The translations under genes and the position numbers were made by a program. This document shows, piece after piece, positions 49,911 to 60,823 of a DNA stretch of 64,000 bases. Source of the DNA: Aspidiotus rigidus (taxonomy: Eukaryota; Arthropoda; Insecta; Hemiptera; Diaspididae); assembly GCA_035079385.1 (NCBI GenBank), contig JAVHKY010000001.1:11432501-11496500 (forward strand). Direction: 5' to 3'. Position 1 is the stretch's first letter, and each line of letters starts with the position of its first letter. The notes under the pieces were generated by a model. That model was not told the origin of the DNA and did not search any database. It saw nothing but the letters and a program-made list of their open reading frames with translations.

Positions 49911-51110
49911 GATATGATCAAGAATGATATCCAAAAAAACATACCAACTTCTCCGTGTTTTTCCCATGGAGTATTTTTTTAATGGGCGTTCGAACTCCCA
50001 CCTCCCAAAACAGTTTTTCGAAAATATGTCGCTTAATACGCATTTTAGGGAAAAAAGTCATCAGTCAACAATTATTCCTCATGAAATTTCCTATCGGGTT
50101 ACGTGTTTCATTTTTAACCTACACATTATAGTTAGCCCATAAATTCATGGAGAATGAGACTCCGCCATGGCAATCCGTGAATGACGCATTCCTCGCCGAG
50201 AGTTGACGTTGTCACGCGGTGGTTACGCGCGAAGGAAACGTCAATGTTTCACTATTACGTTAAAACGTATACTAATTTTGTTAGTTTCAATCAATTGTCA
50301 CAGGGAATTTGCTGCACGATATTATTTTCAGAAAGGTGTAATCAACTGCCCATCATGCATGAAAATAAAATTTTTCATACCATGGACAAACATTTCGAAA
50401 ATCGTAGAAACTGAATTGGGAAGGCTGTAAACATGCGAGCCCTTCCCCATTTCGATTTTTGTGTTTGGAGTGAAAGGATTCGTTAGTGCTGGGTTATGCC
50501 GTAGAGTTTTCCGTTTTTACTGGTCTCCTTCCCCCTCCAACCTTATGAAGGGGCTGTAAACATGCCAAGCCAGCATGTCCTGCTCTATTTGCGGACTGAA
50601 AACAGGCTGAATTTCGTGGGCTATATTTTTGCTGTATTATGCTCTCGAGTTTTTCCATAGTGGATACCTCTTTCCCCCTACAGTCCTTTGAGGAGGACCC
50701 AGAGGATCTTATCTATCCTAAGACAAGCAGAACTCCATTTCGATGTGGTCTTCTGTCGTGGGCTCGTGTTGAGAGTTTGACTTCGACCCTGTTTACTATT
50801 GAAGTGGACAAACGTGTGAGAATAGGAGCGCCTTATTCACGGATTGGCATAGCGGAGGCTCATTCGCCATGAATTTATGGGCTAACTATCATGTGTAGGT
50901 TAAAAATAAACACTTGATCCGATAAGAAATTTCACGAGGAATAATTGTTGACTGAGGACTTTTTTCCCTAAAATGCGTATTAGGAGACATACTTTCGAAA
51001 AACTGATTTGGGGGGAGTTCGAACGCCCATAAAAAAAGAGGCTTCAGGGGGAAAACGGGAAAAGTTGGTATGTTGTTAGGACATCATTCTTGACCATATT
51101 CAGTGCGCAA
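49911..51110. mobile_element. 1.2-kb foldback element in intron 6 of gene D
   Basis: Arms ~49911-50190 and ~50840-51110 are inverted (GATCAAGAATGATATCC against GGACATCATTCTTGACC at the tips; TTATGGGCTAACTAT and its complement further in). The centre has no recognised gene. The same intron of gene C runs from AAACTTA to CTTTTAGAAACTTG near 40125 without the insertion, so it is specific to gene D. Confidence 0.7.
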
Positions 51111-53334
51111 TCAGACCACCACTATGTAACAATGTTTTTATTTCTCCTTATTTGCCTACAGATTACTGCATCCTTTTAAGAACTTAAAATATTTTCTCAA
51201 GCGGGAGAGATCACACTACTTCCTCATCGTAAGGAATATACTGCGATTTGAAAGCTATCCTCATCCTCTATTTTGGTTTCACACTTCTGAGACGAATATA
51301 GGGGATTTCTTCAAGATTTTCAAACCTTGTTGTAAGAAGATGTACCTTGAATTGTAGTAGATGCTTCCCCGCTGGTCATACCCAGTAGCCACAATTTGTT
51401 TTGCGATAGATACGGTGCGACCACAGGATTTTCAGTTAGGAAAGCATTATTGACATCTTTGCTCTCTACAACTGGTTTGAAAACCATTGAATCTCGAGAT
51501 ACATTCCACAGCTAATGTATAGAACAACAGTAATTGATGAACAGATTAAACCTTGTCTAGATGACATGATCTCAAATTTTCTTACTGATAGAGCTGTGAA
51601 TTCCTTAATAGTTTGAGTACATAGGCGACTTCTATAATGAGAGAAAAGTGGCAACAAGCAAAGATCAATCTAGTATCAAATGGACCGATGGTATTTGAGA
51701 CCTGATCACTGGATTGCCCGTTGCTCTCTTTCGTTGCTAACTTTTGTTAATTAGTAACTCAATTTTATTTACAATTTGAGCTCAAACTGATATTTCAACT
51801 ACTTTTCTGGGACGAGGTATGGATCAAAATGTACCAAAAATTGAAAAATATGCTTAAGTTATCGAAGTAAAAGTTCAAGGATTCCCTCATTGTAAAATTT
51901 TGTACCATTATTTCAGTTTCAATAAAATTTACCTTCCCCCCCGGGATACGCGGCTCTTTTCTATGAGTTTCGGTTTGCGTTTGCACCAGCCTAATGTAGT
52001 GCGGTCTTTGTACTTTCCCTAACACAATGTGCAACATACATCTCGAGTTGAATTATGACAATCCATTCAGACCTGGTATTGTACTCGCCATCGGACCGGG
52101 TACCTGCCGGTGCGCTACTATCGTGTCCTGGTTTCGTGTTGTAACCAAAACACCCAAAGTCAAAAATGGGGCGATACGTGTGTTTTTGTGCTGGTCAGTC
52201 GTTTACATAACGAAACCAGGACGTAATTAGAACTGCGGCGGGGGCGACCCTTTCCGAATACAATTCGAAAGTGCGAACGAATTTTCCTCTTCGAAAACCT
52301 TGGCAAATATGGCATAAAGAGCTCGGCATTAGCTTAAATTGTAAATAAAATTGAGATATTCATTTTATTAAAGCATTCGTCCAACGTTTTGTGTTTTAGC
52401 GCGAATAACTCTAGTCCAAATTTCCATTCAACTGTTAACGTCATGTTCTCATTCTTCAAGAATGACAACTTTTACAAATGTTAAAACCTGAATTTTTCTA
52501 CATTCATAGTACTTACAAGCACTTTTTCAGCAGTTGTTACCAATTCCTGAGCTTCTTTCTGCTGTAAACATGTTTTCAATGATTCCGACGTATCCGTTGA
52601 ACAGTTTACTACTTTTCCAAACGTTTCGGCAACAGATCTAGCTACGTCTCCCGTCCAGAAGGTCGCAGAGTTAGTAATAAATCCACTCTGCATTATCACT
52701 TGATCAAAATAATCTGGAAAATAGGCTAGCTAAATGAAAGATGTAGGTACGACAAATCAAATGTGGAAGTCTTCCAGACCTTTGCTCAGTGGCGAAAAAG
52801 TGTGGGCATGTACGCACATTGAACCCGAACTATGCCCGTACAGAGTTATTCTGTGTGGATCGCCACCAAAATCGTATATATTTTCTCTCGTCCATTTCAT
52901 AGCCAGAGTTTGGTCTCTCAACGCCATATTTCCTGGTATAACTGTATCGCCAGTACTCAAGAAACCCAAAACTCCCAATCGATAACTCACCATCACCAAT
53001 ATTATTTCCCTGTTCATAATGTATTCTGGGCCGTTTTGCATCGGACTACCATATTTAAATTTTCCTCCAAAAACGTAGAACAATACCGGTATATTGCTTC
53101 CGGGTCTTGCATTCTGGATGACAAATAAAATTTCATTTCACATTTTGTGGGTTGATAACTTAACGTGCATCTTTATAGGTTAATGAATCTTCAAACCAGT
53201 GGCGTGTAAACATTCATATGGAGGCAATCCTCTTTTCCAGCGTATTTGTTACTCTTCTCGGGTATTTGTGAGCATAATGGAGGTTGTACTGTCGCATTGA
53301 AAATACCCTTCCACGGATCAGCTGGAACTGGAGG

Positions 53335-54302
53335 CTGAAAATTAAAAGAAAAAAAATACGTTTGAAATAAGCTTTTTCTGAGTCGAACCAGAGAACTCAA
53401 TGCTTCTTCAATCTTCTCTAGGTATGGTCGGTGGTCTAGTCGTAGACCAGGAAAGAATCGAAATTCCTGGAACCGGTCATAAAGTGGTTGACGATAGTAC
53501 AAATGTGTTGTGAGGAAGAGGAAGGATAAATCGTTCTGGTTGGTTTTTCTCCCACCCCCCTCCCCAAGAAAAAACGGATCGCTCGAGGTCTTAATTGATT
53601 ATGTCAGCAAGAGTTTCATTACAAGACGAAGAATTTGTTCACAGGAAAATAGCTAATGATTACCCGAGTCCTAGGTCCCACTGTATAGGAATTAATAATC
53701 GTTTTTTGAATAAGTTCTTCTGCGATTCGAAGCTCAAAATCTCTTTTGATTCCGTCTTATTAATTTTCAATGTAATACAAATATCTCAACTTCTCTTGTC
53801 GTTTCGGGTTTATTTTTCGTTTCTTTCAATCTTCACGGTCACACATAAGACGAGAGATAATTACTCCGTATCTTTGTTTAAAACATTAACCATGTTGAAA
53901 GTTGGTAAGACAAAAAAATGTCCTCAGACGATTGAGTTGCAGAAATTTTGCCCAAAGTATGGATTGTAATCTTGCGGAATCATCAGAGCACGAACATACG
54001 GCTGTAAACTGAGTGACCTCCGCTCGGAAAGAAAAAATTAGGGACAAGAGGAAGTATCGGCGTTAAGATTAATATTTCAAGGCAAGAAGGAGAATTACGA
54101 GTACAAGTATTTTGATAAGAGCTTGTGATTAGGATGAAACGTATCATGAAACTGCCAATATTCGTCTTTGTGTAGAATCAATTCGTTTTTGTAATTTAAG
54201 GAAATCCATAATTAAGAAAGATACTCAACGAAGTAGAAGGGGCAAATGCAAAGACCGCAATAAATTATAACACTTCTTGCGCTTTCTGCAAAATAGCCAT
54301 TC
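53335..54302. other. Left part of intron 2 of gene D
   Basis: Shares sequence with intron 2 of gene C up to ~53590 and then with the intron 2 backbone of genes A and B (TTCTTCTGCGATTCGAAGCTC at ~53714 against 7146 and 32700). An open frame at 53595-53969 is only intron sequence. Gene C lacks this part, probably by deletion. Confidence 0.5.
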
Positions 54303-55165
54303 TCAAGGACTGACAAGAACATGTAGCCCCAAACGAGGTCTTGACTGAACTAGCGAGTCATCAAAATGACAATCATTCTCATAGATTAATTCAATCAATC
54401 TCCTTTCCGAAATATACCTGTTCAATACGGTGACGTCGTTGTTATTCCGATGTCCAAAAATTTCGATTTCCTCCAGAGCTAATTGTTTAAAGTACGAATT
54501 TTTCCTGTAAAGTAGAACTTCAGACCTGTCTTTAAAACTATGGCCACTTTCGAGTAAATCATCATCAGCAAAGGCCGACTCACTCACTTTTCTTTTACTC
54601 CACGCTTTTTTCTCTTCACCCACTCTAATTTGGAGTTGACGACTAGTCACATCTTTTTAGATGCCGGGGCAATCCCTACAAGCTACACCCTCCCTCTCGT
54701 CTTTCGGAATGGGGTCTTTGAATTTAAAGAATATGCTTTTAACAATAGTAGTATAAAGCTGGCCGAAAATCAAAACGACGGAGGACACGGCCAAACTTCG
54801 AAGAAAGATTACCCAGAAACGGTAGTCTAATCATCCGCATCATTCTATCAAGGTGTAAATCACGGGGGAGGGAGGTAGTATTTCCTTGTAAGCCTCCTAC
54901 GAAGCATGAGGTCAATGCCCACCTTGTTCTGATTCACTCTAGTAAGGTGCTTTATCGTTACTAGTTCTTCATGAAAGGAAGTTTGACTCGGAGGGATGTA
55001 AGTGACGCAATATACTAAACTATTCAAAGTAACTATTTTGTGGGCAACAGGAACGAAGGACAGCCCGTGGGTAGCAATATCGGTCGATGTATCTTTGAGA
55101 TAAATACCGAATTCATGGACAACGTCAATGACGGAGATAGTCAAGTTCAAAAGACGAGCTACCAA
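54303..55165 (-). pseudogene. Penelope-like fragment in intron 2 of gene D
   Basis: From right to left on the minus strand: the RT thumb motif (LLNLTISVIDVVHEFGIYLK), LVTIKHLTRVNQNKVGIDLM, a broken linker at ~54660-54860, then the GIY-YIG tail (MTSRQLQIRV, LALEEIEIFGHR, LNRYISERRLIEL, FDDSLVQS). Several frame breaks. It is the same family as 45485-46135, and the only copy with RT and nuclease parts both visible. Confidence 0.6.
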
Positions 55166-55718
55166 CTTCTAGTATGAAATTTATGGGAGGTTAAAGGCTG
55201 TTTAAATGAGCGAGAAACTCACTAAGGAGTTCTACCGGACTGGTCTACGCACACTAAATGTGCCCAAAATAACCGTTACTCAAAAACACCCGGCTCGGAG
55301 AGAATAGGTCAAGCTAAAATTTGAATATGAAAATTTCTGAGATGAGAAAGAACCCAAGAGGTATCCAATAGGCATCGCCACCTCCTAGCGGAACTCTTGG
55401 GTTCAGTCGTTTTCTATACCTCGAGAATGACTGTTCAGTCAAAAGCGCTCGAAGTGTTATAATATTTATTGCGGTCCTTGTATTTGCCTCTTTAACGTCT
55501 TTGAGTATCTTTCTTTGTCTTTGTCTACTTCAGCGTAAGGATCCTTGCATCTTTTCATCTGTAGCGATTATTTTCCATCCTATTCTCTAACTTCATAGTT
55601 TTTTTCGGCTAAATTAAGATATTCTGGGATTCTCGACATTCCGCGTTTTTTGGTACAATATTATGTGCTTACTTCGAACCGCAGATTTCCAATAGGTGCC
55701 TTTGCATATGGAATACCA

Positions 55719-56409
55719 GTAGATACAATTTTCCAAAGCCAGCGCATGTCGATTTTTTGACATAACTTTTATGTTATTTTGTGTTAGTTTTAGAAAAAGG
55801 TGGCACCCTTTTCTTTTCTGTTAAATCTCTGTTAGTTTCATTTTATGTTCATTTCCTGTAGTTTCCAAATCCTTGTACTTTCGTGTTGACTTTACTTTCC
55901 TGTTTATTTTCTGATCTTTTTATTTTAATTTTTTATTTTTGAAAAATTTTCATCAGAAAAAGATCAAGAAAAATAATCATTAGAAAAAGATCAGAAAATA
56001 AATTATCAGAAAAGAATCGGAAAATAAAACCATCACAAAAGATCAGAAAACAAATTCTCACCTAAAAGTATGAGGGAAAAAAAAACTAACACAAAAATAA
56101 GAGGAAAAAAATTAATAAAATTCTTCATTCCTCTTTTTAAAAAAATTCAGCAAAATGGTGTTCATTAGATGTTATTGCGCAAGATTGAGATAAACGCTAA
56201 TAATATTCGATCTCTACATAATCTATACTAGATGATATGCGTGCCCAACGGAAAGAAAACTTATGACGATAGAATACGATAAGTAGGTAGTTTATTTGAT
56301 GAACTTTCTTCAGATACAGGCATGCAATTTTTTCTTATTCACTCTGCGTACGTACACCACGTAAGTACGCGCAACTTTAAGAGATTTCTCAATCCAAAAA
56401 AGTGCAACA
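55719..56409. other. AT-rich breakpoint region with short tandem words
   Basis: Begins where the similarity of gene D to gene C ends. Contains repeated AAAAGATCAGAAAAT words at ~55950-56060 and the complement TCTGATCTTTTTA just before them, forming a loose inverted repeat. No exon or signal peptide for gene D was found. Confidence 0.5.
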
Positions 56410-57364
56410 ATGGGAATTTTTATCAGAATTTATATATTATTCATGATCGTTCAATTCGCGATTATAAGCTACCAAGTCATTGGTGAAGATGGAGATGGCC
56501 TAACATCTTCTGAACTTCGCAGTGCCTACAGATATTATAAAAATCATGTGGAACCTAAATTAGTAAGAGCAAAAATTTAATATACATTTACGCTTGATAG
56601 GTAGTTCATACTTGAAACTGGAAGAACTTTCTGATTTTGTGCAGGGGTTCCTTGTCTTTGATTGTGGTATGAAAGGAATCAAATTTGACCTGGAATACGT
56701 CTGGCCGGAATGCGCACTATTCGCAGCTTTTACGAGAAATGTCATGACGTCATCACTCACTCGTAAACTTGGACTCGACATACAACCATTTGTGGCTGTT
56801 GAAATGCAATATTCCGTTCTACCTGGGGACTGCGCTATGAAGAAGATGCCTAACTTTTTTAAATTCATCTATGCCTGTATCACGAGATATAGAACACCGG
56901 CATACAGGAAATTTTTAACTAAAAGAGGTTTGATACAGGCACAGATTTTGAGAAAGATAGCGTTAGATTGTAATGGATTAACTGAAAACGATAGTCCGGC
57001 CGCAAAAGATGCAGCTTTTGTAGAGTTCGCACTTTTTTATTCAAGATTTCGTCAGGCTTGCAATGGTTACCATCATACATATTTAAGAGAAATCGAAAAG
57101 TCGTTCAATCAAAGTCTCCCAGAAATTATGTATTCTATGGGTCTACTATCTATGTGGAATTTCTCCGCTAAAGATATGATATATTTGAATGAGATACGCT
57201 CAGTTTTAAACAAACCCGCAATTTTGACGGCTGCTTATGATTTTGAAGTTGAAGACTGGGTTACAGCTCAGAAAACAAATGTGTCTGGATTTCTACCGTA
57301 TATAGATATCGAATACTGTCCTTTCTTTCCTTTTCCGTTGAAGATCAGCGGTCGACTCATTTAA
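56410..57364 (+). CDS. Unrecognised secreted protein, two exons, 290 aa
   Basis: Exon 1 is 56410-56562 and exon 2 is 56645-57364, joined across an 82-base GT-AG intron in phase 0. The first ~25 residues are a clear signal peptide (MGIFIRIYILFMIVQFAII), so the product should be secreted. The mature part has spaced cysteines (in FDCGM, PECAL, GDCAM, YACIT, LDCNG, QACNG and EYCPF) that could form disulfides, and mixed helical character. I do not recognise a family. A longer reading that starts in the intron at 56594 exists, but it lacks the signal peptide and reads through a good acceptor, so the spliced model is preferred. AATAAA follows at 57420. The gene lies on the opposite strand to the esterases, just beyond the broken end of gene D. 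Confidence 0.75.
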
Positions 57365-57419
57365 TTTTTGTAGCATATTGTTGAGATAAATGTTTATGAT
57401 ATATTTCTTTGCACTAAGA

Positions 57420-57425
57420 AATAAA
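57420..57425 (+). terminator. Poly(A) signal AATAAA of the secreted-protein gene
   Basis: Canonical AATAAA lies 56 bases after the stop codon of the two-exon gene, a normal distance for an insect mRNA. It is supported only by motif and position. Confidence 0.5.
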
Positions 57426-58378
57426 ACAAGCAACAGGCGGATAGGAACACTACTTCATTTGTTCCTGATTTGTTCAATATAAATCAAAAATATTGAACAC
57501 TTTTTCAGACGGTACTGTGATCATTTATAAAGGGTAAGAAAAAGAAGAATGCTGCAAGAAAGTCATACAACCGAAAAAGGTCTGGGTTAACACAATGCGA
57601 ATCTTCTACATAGTTCTCTCCTCAATAGTTCAAGTGAGAGAACGAGCACAATACAGTGAAGACGTTTTTAATTTTAAAACAACAAAAGAGACAGATATTT
57701 GTCTCCCCTCACATTACGACGATTCTTCTCTCGTGTCCGTGAAAGGAAATGTACCGGTATCCCCATTGTTAGTCTTTTTATCCTTTCTCCTGTTTCTTTC
57801 CTCACGTGAACACGATCTGGTAATTAAAAATGCTCGAGTAAGTCAAAATATCTTGTATCCTTGCCAATTTATTTCACGCGTTTGTCGGAACCTTACAACG
57901 AACAAATACTTTCATAGGCTGCGGAGAATTGACTCGATTATAAATTTTTACTTCTACTTGTTAACAACTGAGCCTAATAATTTGAACAGCGGCAATTCAT
58001 GATTTGTTGTCAATTTTTTTTTGGTCAGACAATGACCATTAATTGAAAATGTGCCATGAAGATAGGTACCCTAGAACTCACATCATAAACGCTGAAGGTA
58101 CATTGCTGAAGGCTAGTAAAAATTCAGAAGATTCCCTCCAAAGAAGTATGTCTTTTCATTTTTATAATGGAACTACAGTACTAGACGGAAAAGTTTTTTG
58201 TATCGCAAAACGGTAAGATTACATATATATTGTACTTGTCAATCAAGTGTATGGTAAATGGAACACACTGAATGATCATGATTTATATAGGCTAATAATT
58301 ATTACTCCCAGGTCTGTTTGTTTGTCTGTCTGTCGGTCGGTCTATCAATTGGTCCTGGTCTGCTTTAATAAAAGCATT
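57426..58378. other. Spacer between the secreted-protein gene and the virus block
   Basis: No convincing gene. An open frame at 57595-58002 (135 codons) has no recognised motif, and its composition resembles random AT-rich DNA. A TCTG/TCGG short tandem lies at ~58312-58345 just before the phospholipase gene. The left terminal repeat of the integrated element must be in this stretch if the element is complete, but it cannot be recognised without the right end. Confidence 0.4.
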
Positions 58379-59791
58379 ATGCCTAACAAATTATTAAAAG
58401 AGTTGCAAGCAAAATTTAAAACGGCTGAAAGAGAGAGTAAAGCCCCAGAAAAAGAGCCTGAGAAAATCCAACCGGATTTCTTGGAGACCAATGAGGATTC
58501 AAAAGAAACTGTAGGTATTCCTTCCATCCTGGCTACGCAAAACGACACCCATACATGCCCTTCCAGTTCCAATAACGAGGTAATCAAGGTTTCAGAAGTC
58601 TCTGTTCTTAAAAAAAAATTACAGAAACAATTTAAAGAAGCTACTCAAGACTCTAAAGATAAGAAAGAAAATCAAGAAAAGGCATTTGAGCCTATTACCA
58701 GAGAGTTAGTTCAAATAAAGGAAGCCGTGAGAGGGGACTCTCATCCCTCACTATTATTGGTACCCTTACCATCGCCTCTTCCCTTATTGTCATCTCCCCA
58801 AAGAGGTCATCCTTCAATAGGGCCAAATGGCATTGGTAAGATAGCTTCTAAATATGTGGCCCATACAGATCCAAAATTTGGAATTTGGTTTGATGAAGAT
58901 ATAGCTTACATAGGGGATAAGAAAATAATAATAGATGACAATGATATAATAATTGATGGTCAGAAATATATAGGCACAGAGGGTTTGTGGGCATTATTAT
59001 CATATCCTAAAGGAGTGCCTGAAGAATTGTATAACAATAATGATTTAGAAAATTATAGGGAAATAGTCATAGCAACAAACTGTATGTATGTCAATAATGA
59101 TAGTTCTAATAATAAGGCAAAATCAAGTGTAAATGAAAAATGGAAAAAAATTATATCACCAATATGGAAAGATCGTATGAAAAAAGGCTCTGGAATATTG
59201 AAGTATAATGAAAATCCCATAGAATACAAATATATAGGAAATGGGGAGAATTTGAATGAATTAAAACAACGTGTGGATTATTTATATGCTCAAGAAAAAG
59301 CAGGAAATAACAACTTTCATAATGAAAAATTAGGAATCTTACATTTTATCAGTGAACAACTAGAAAAACATATAGATAATCGTGAAGGCATTGAAAATTT
59401 GAGAAGTATTATTAATACTATAATTAACTCACATACTGGAGGTGGTATTTTTAATTCTATATTGAACAATGATTTCATGCCTGAAATGCATTTACCTGGG
59501 TATAATTATTGTGGTCCATATACTAAACTCAAGAAAAGATTAGCAAGAGGTGATAAAGGAATAAATAAACTGGATGAGGCTTGTAAAAAGCATGACATTT
59601 TCTACAATGATTATAAAGATGTTGAGGCAAGGCACTCAGCTGATAAAGAGTTACAAGATGCTGCACATGAAATATTATTTGACCCTGATTCAAGTTTAAA
59701 AGAAAGACAAGATGCATTAATTGTGAAAGCGGGTATGAAGAATGAACGATTTTTTGGGGTGGGTATGAAGAAAGGTGCTATATTTGAATAG
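58379..59791 (+). CDS. DUF8207-like and parvovirus-type phospholipase A2 protein
   Basis: The protein has 470 residues from ATG 58379; an in-frame ATG at 58247 adds 44 residues encoded partly by a TCTG repeat and is unlikely. The N-terminus repeats a charged motif twice (near residues 3-28 and 76-101, LLKELQ and LKKKLQ). Residues ~163-265 (FGIWFDED, ending near KWKKIISPIW) look like the DUF8207 domain found in many insect element proteins. The C-terminal part is a PLA2-like domain: calcium loop YNYCGPY around residue 379 and the catalytic HDxxY with His405. In parvoviruses and adintoviruses such a domain breaches the endosomal membrane during entry; that role is inferred here. The frame is fully open and is followed 13 bases later by the pX-like gene. 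Confidence 0.8.
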   Translation: MPNKLLKELQAKFKTAERESKAPEKEPEKIQPDFLETNEDSKETVGIPSILATQNDTHTCPSSSNNEVIKVSEVSVLKKKLQKQFKEATQDSKDKKENQEKAFEPITRELVQIKEAVRGDSHPSLLLVPLPSPLPLLSSPQRGHPSIGPNGIGKIASKYVAHTDPKFGIWFDEDIAYIGDKKIIIDDNDIIIDGQKYIGTEGLWALLSYPKGVPEELYNNNDLENYREIVIATNCMYVNNDSSNNKAKSSVNEKWKKIISPIWKDRMKKGSGILKYNENPIEYKYIGNGENLNELKQRVDYLYAQEKAGNNNFHNEKLGILHFISEQLEKHIDNREGIENLRSIINTIINSHTGGGIFNSILNNDFMPEMHLPGYNYCGPYTKLKKRLARGDKGINKLDEACKKHDIFYNDYKDVEARHSADKELQDAAHEILFDPDSSLKERQDALIVKAGMKNERFFGVGMKKGAIFE

Positions 59792-59804
59792 ATCTATATT
59801 ATAA

Positions 59805-60311
59805 ATGATTACATGCAATATAGATCTATTAGATATGCAAAAACAAAAGATAAATACTGCCTTTAAGAAACAAAGAGCAGTTAGAATCAAGCTGTCTGCA
59901 GACAATTTAAAAAGGAATAATGGGAAAGATAAACTAATATTAAGTCTTGAGAATAAGAAGCAAATTGATAACTGTATCAAAAAGAATAAAGGTTTAGTTT
60001 TACAATTAACACCAGAGCAGTTGAAAATAAACCATGAGGGAGGCTTCCTCCCTTTACTTTTTGCAGGTATTGGCGCGGCAAGTGCTGCTATAGGTAGTAT
60101 AGGAGCTGCAGCAAGTGCAGTTAAAGATTGGAAACATAAAAATGAGGAAGAAAAAGAAACAAATAGACATAATACAGAAATGGAAAAGCTAGCTGGAAAA
60201 GCTTCAACAATATCTATAGGGGCAGGAGTCAAAAGAATCAGCAAATTAGATAAAACAGACCAGCCTAAAAAGACTACCAAAAAAAAGTTTCCTTTGCCAG
60301 CTGCACTATGA
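59805..60311 (+). CDS. Adenovirus pX/pVI-like membrane-active protein
   Basis: The frame has 168 codons; a second in-frame ATG at 59835 is an equally good start. The N-terminal half is basic with repeated short LxLxxxxxK units (KLSADNL, LSLENK, LQLTPEQL). A GG pair at residues 79-80 precedes a strongly hydrophobic alanine- and glycine-rich stretch (residues 81-106), then a charged helix and a lysine-rich tail ending KKKFPLP. This layout matches the pX-like proteins of adintoviruses, which are thought to be cut by the viral protease next to GG and to disturb membranes. That is family knowledge and was not tested here. Its last four bases overlap the start of the protease gene. Confidence 0.6.
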   Translation: MITCNIDLLDMQKQKINTAFKKQRAVRIKLSADNLKRNNGKDKLILSLENKKQIDNCIKKNKGLVLQLTPEQLKINHEGGFLPLLFAGIGAASAAIGSIGAAASAVKDWKHKNEEEKETNRHNTEMEKLAGKASTISIGAGVKRISKLDKTDQPKKTTKKKFPLPAAL

Positions 60312-60823
60312 GACAGAATAAAAACCCTATTCTTCCTCTAACTAATTTTGATATTATTAAGATCATTAAGGGAGAGTATATTTTACCAGGGCTTTACCCC
60401 TTAAACAAATTTGAAATCAAGTATTTCAGAGGAGTTTTTATGAAAGATGAACTACCACTAAAAACTAAAAAAGTTGAATGTGGAATTATTGATTTACAAA
60501 ATTCAAGTGAGGCAGGTAGTCACTGGACTGCATATTACAAGACTTCATATAACTATAAATATTATTTTGATTCTTATGGAAATGCTCATCCTCCAAAAGA
60601 ACTTGTAAAATACTTGGGAAAGAATAATTTGTTCTATAATGAAGAAAGAATCCAAAATTATGATGATCCTCCAATTTGTGGTCATCTATGTGTGCTTATA
60701 TTGAAAGCACTGTCAGGATATCATCATATAACACCTCTAATCTATGAAAGAATAATCAAAGATGTGAAGAATTATAAGAAAAACATATACTTGTATAATA
60801 AATATGCAATTTCAAAGTACTGA
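60308..60823 (+). CDS. Adenain-type maturation cysteine protease
   Basis: The 171-residue protein matches the adenovirus protease fold family (C5/ULP-like). The catalytic set is visible in order: His72 in GSHWTAYY, Asp88 in YYFDSYG, Gln116 (oxyanion) in RIQNY and Cys124 in CGHLC. The spacing resembles adenain. In related viruses it cleaves capsid and core precursors, including pX-like proteins, and the pX-like gene sits directly upstream with a 4-base ATGA overlap. All catalytic residues are kept, so the copy looks enzymatically intact. Its 3' end overlaps the next frame by 20 bases. Confidence 0.85.
   Translation: MRQNKNPILPLTNFDIIKIIKGEYILPGLYPLNKFEIKYFRGVFMKDELPLKTKKVECGIIDLQNSSEAGSHWTAYYKTSYNYKYYFDSYGNAHPPKELVKYLGKNNLFYNEERIQNYDDPPICGHLCVLILKALSGYHHITPLIYERIIKDVKNYKKNIYLYNKYAISKY

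Larger units (their letters stand above)
47769..55718 (-). pseudogene. Carboxylesterase gene D, 5'-truncated (exons 3-10 intact)
   Basis: Fourth esterase copy, closest to gene C. Exons 3-10 are at 53197-53334, 52780-53113, 52517-52713, 51346-51511, 49199-49380, 48985-49108, 48767-48890 and 47769-47943, all open with GT-AG borders. GHSSG, TSGE, GIGHASEL and FGGKF are present. Only the last 46 bases of exon 2 remain (55673-55718). Identity to gene C stops abruptly inside the codons for the YGIPYAKAP motif and unrelated sequence follows. No exon 1 or signal peptide was found between 55719 and 56409. The clean frames suggest a recent truncation. A new upstream first exon is possible but nothing in the sequence supports one, so I call it a pseudogene. 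Confidence 0.85.

Noticed and set aside
53595..53969. 124-codon plus-strand frame in intron 2 of gene D
   Set aside because: The sequence is homologous to non-coding intron backbone in genes A and B.
57595..58002. 135-codon frame between the secreted gene and the virus block
   Set aside because: No homology, no regular composition and no splice or promoter support; kept only as a note because it could lie in the element terminus.
58247..58378. Upstream start for the phospholipase protein
   Set aside because: The added residues come from a TCTG repeat; ATG 58379 gives the usual MPNKLLKEL-type start.
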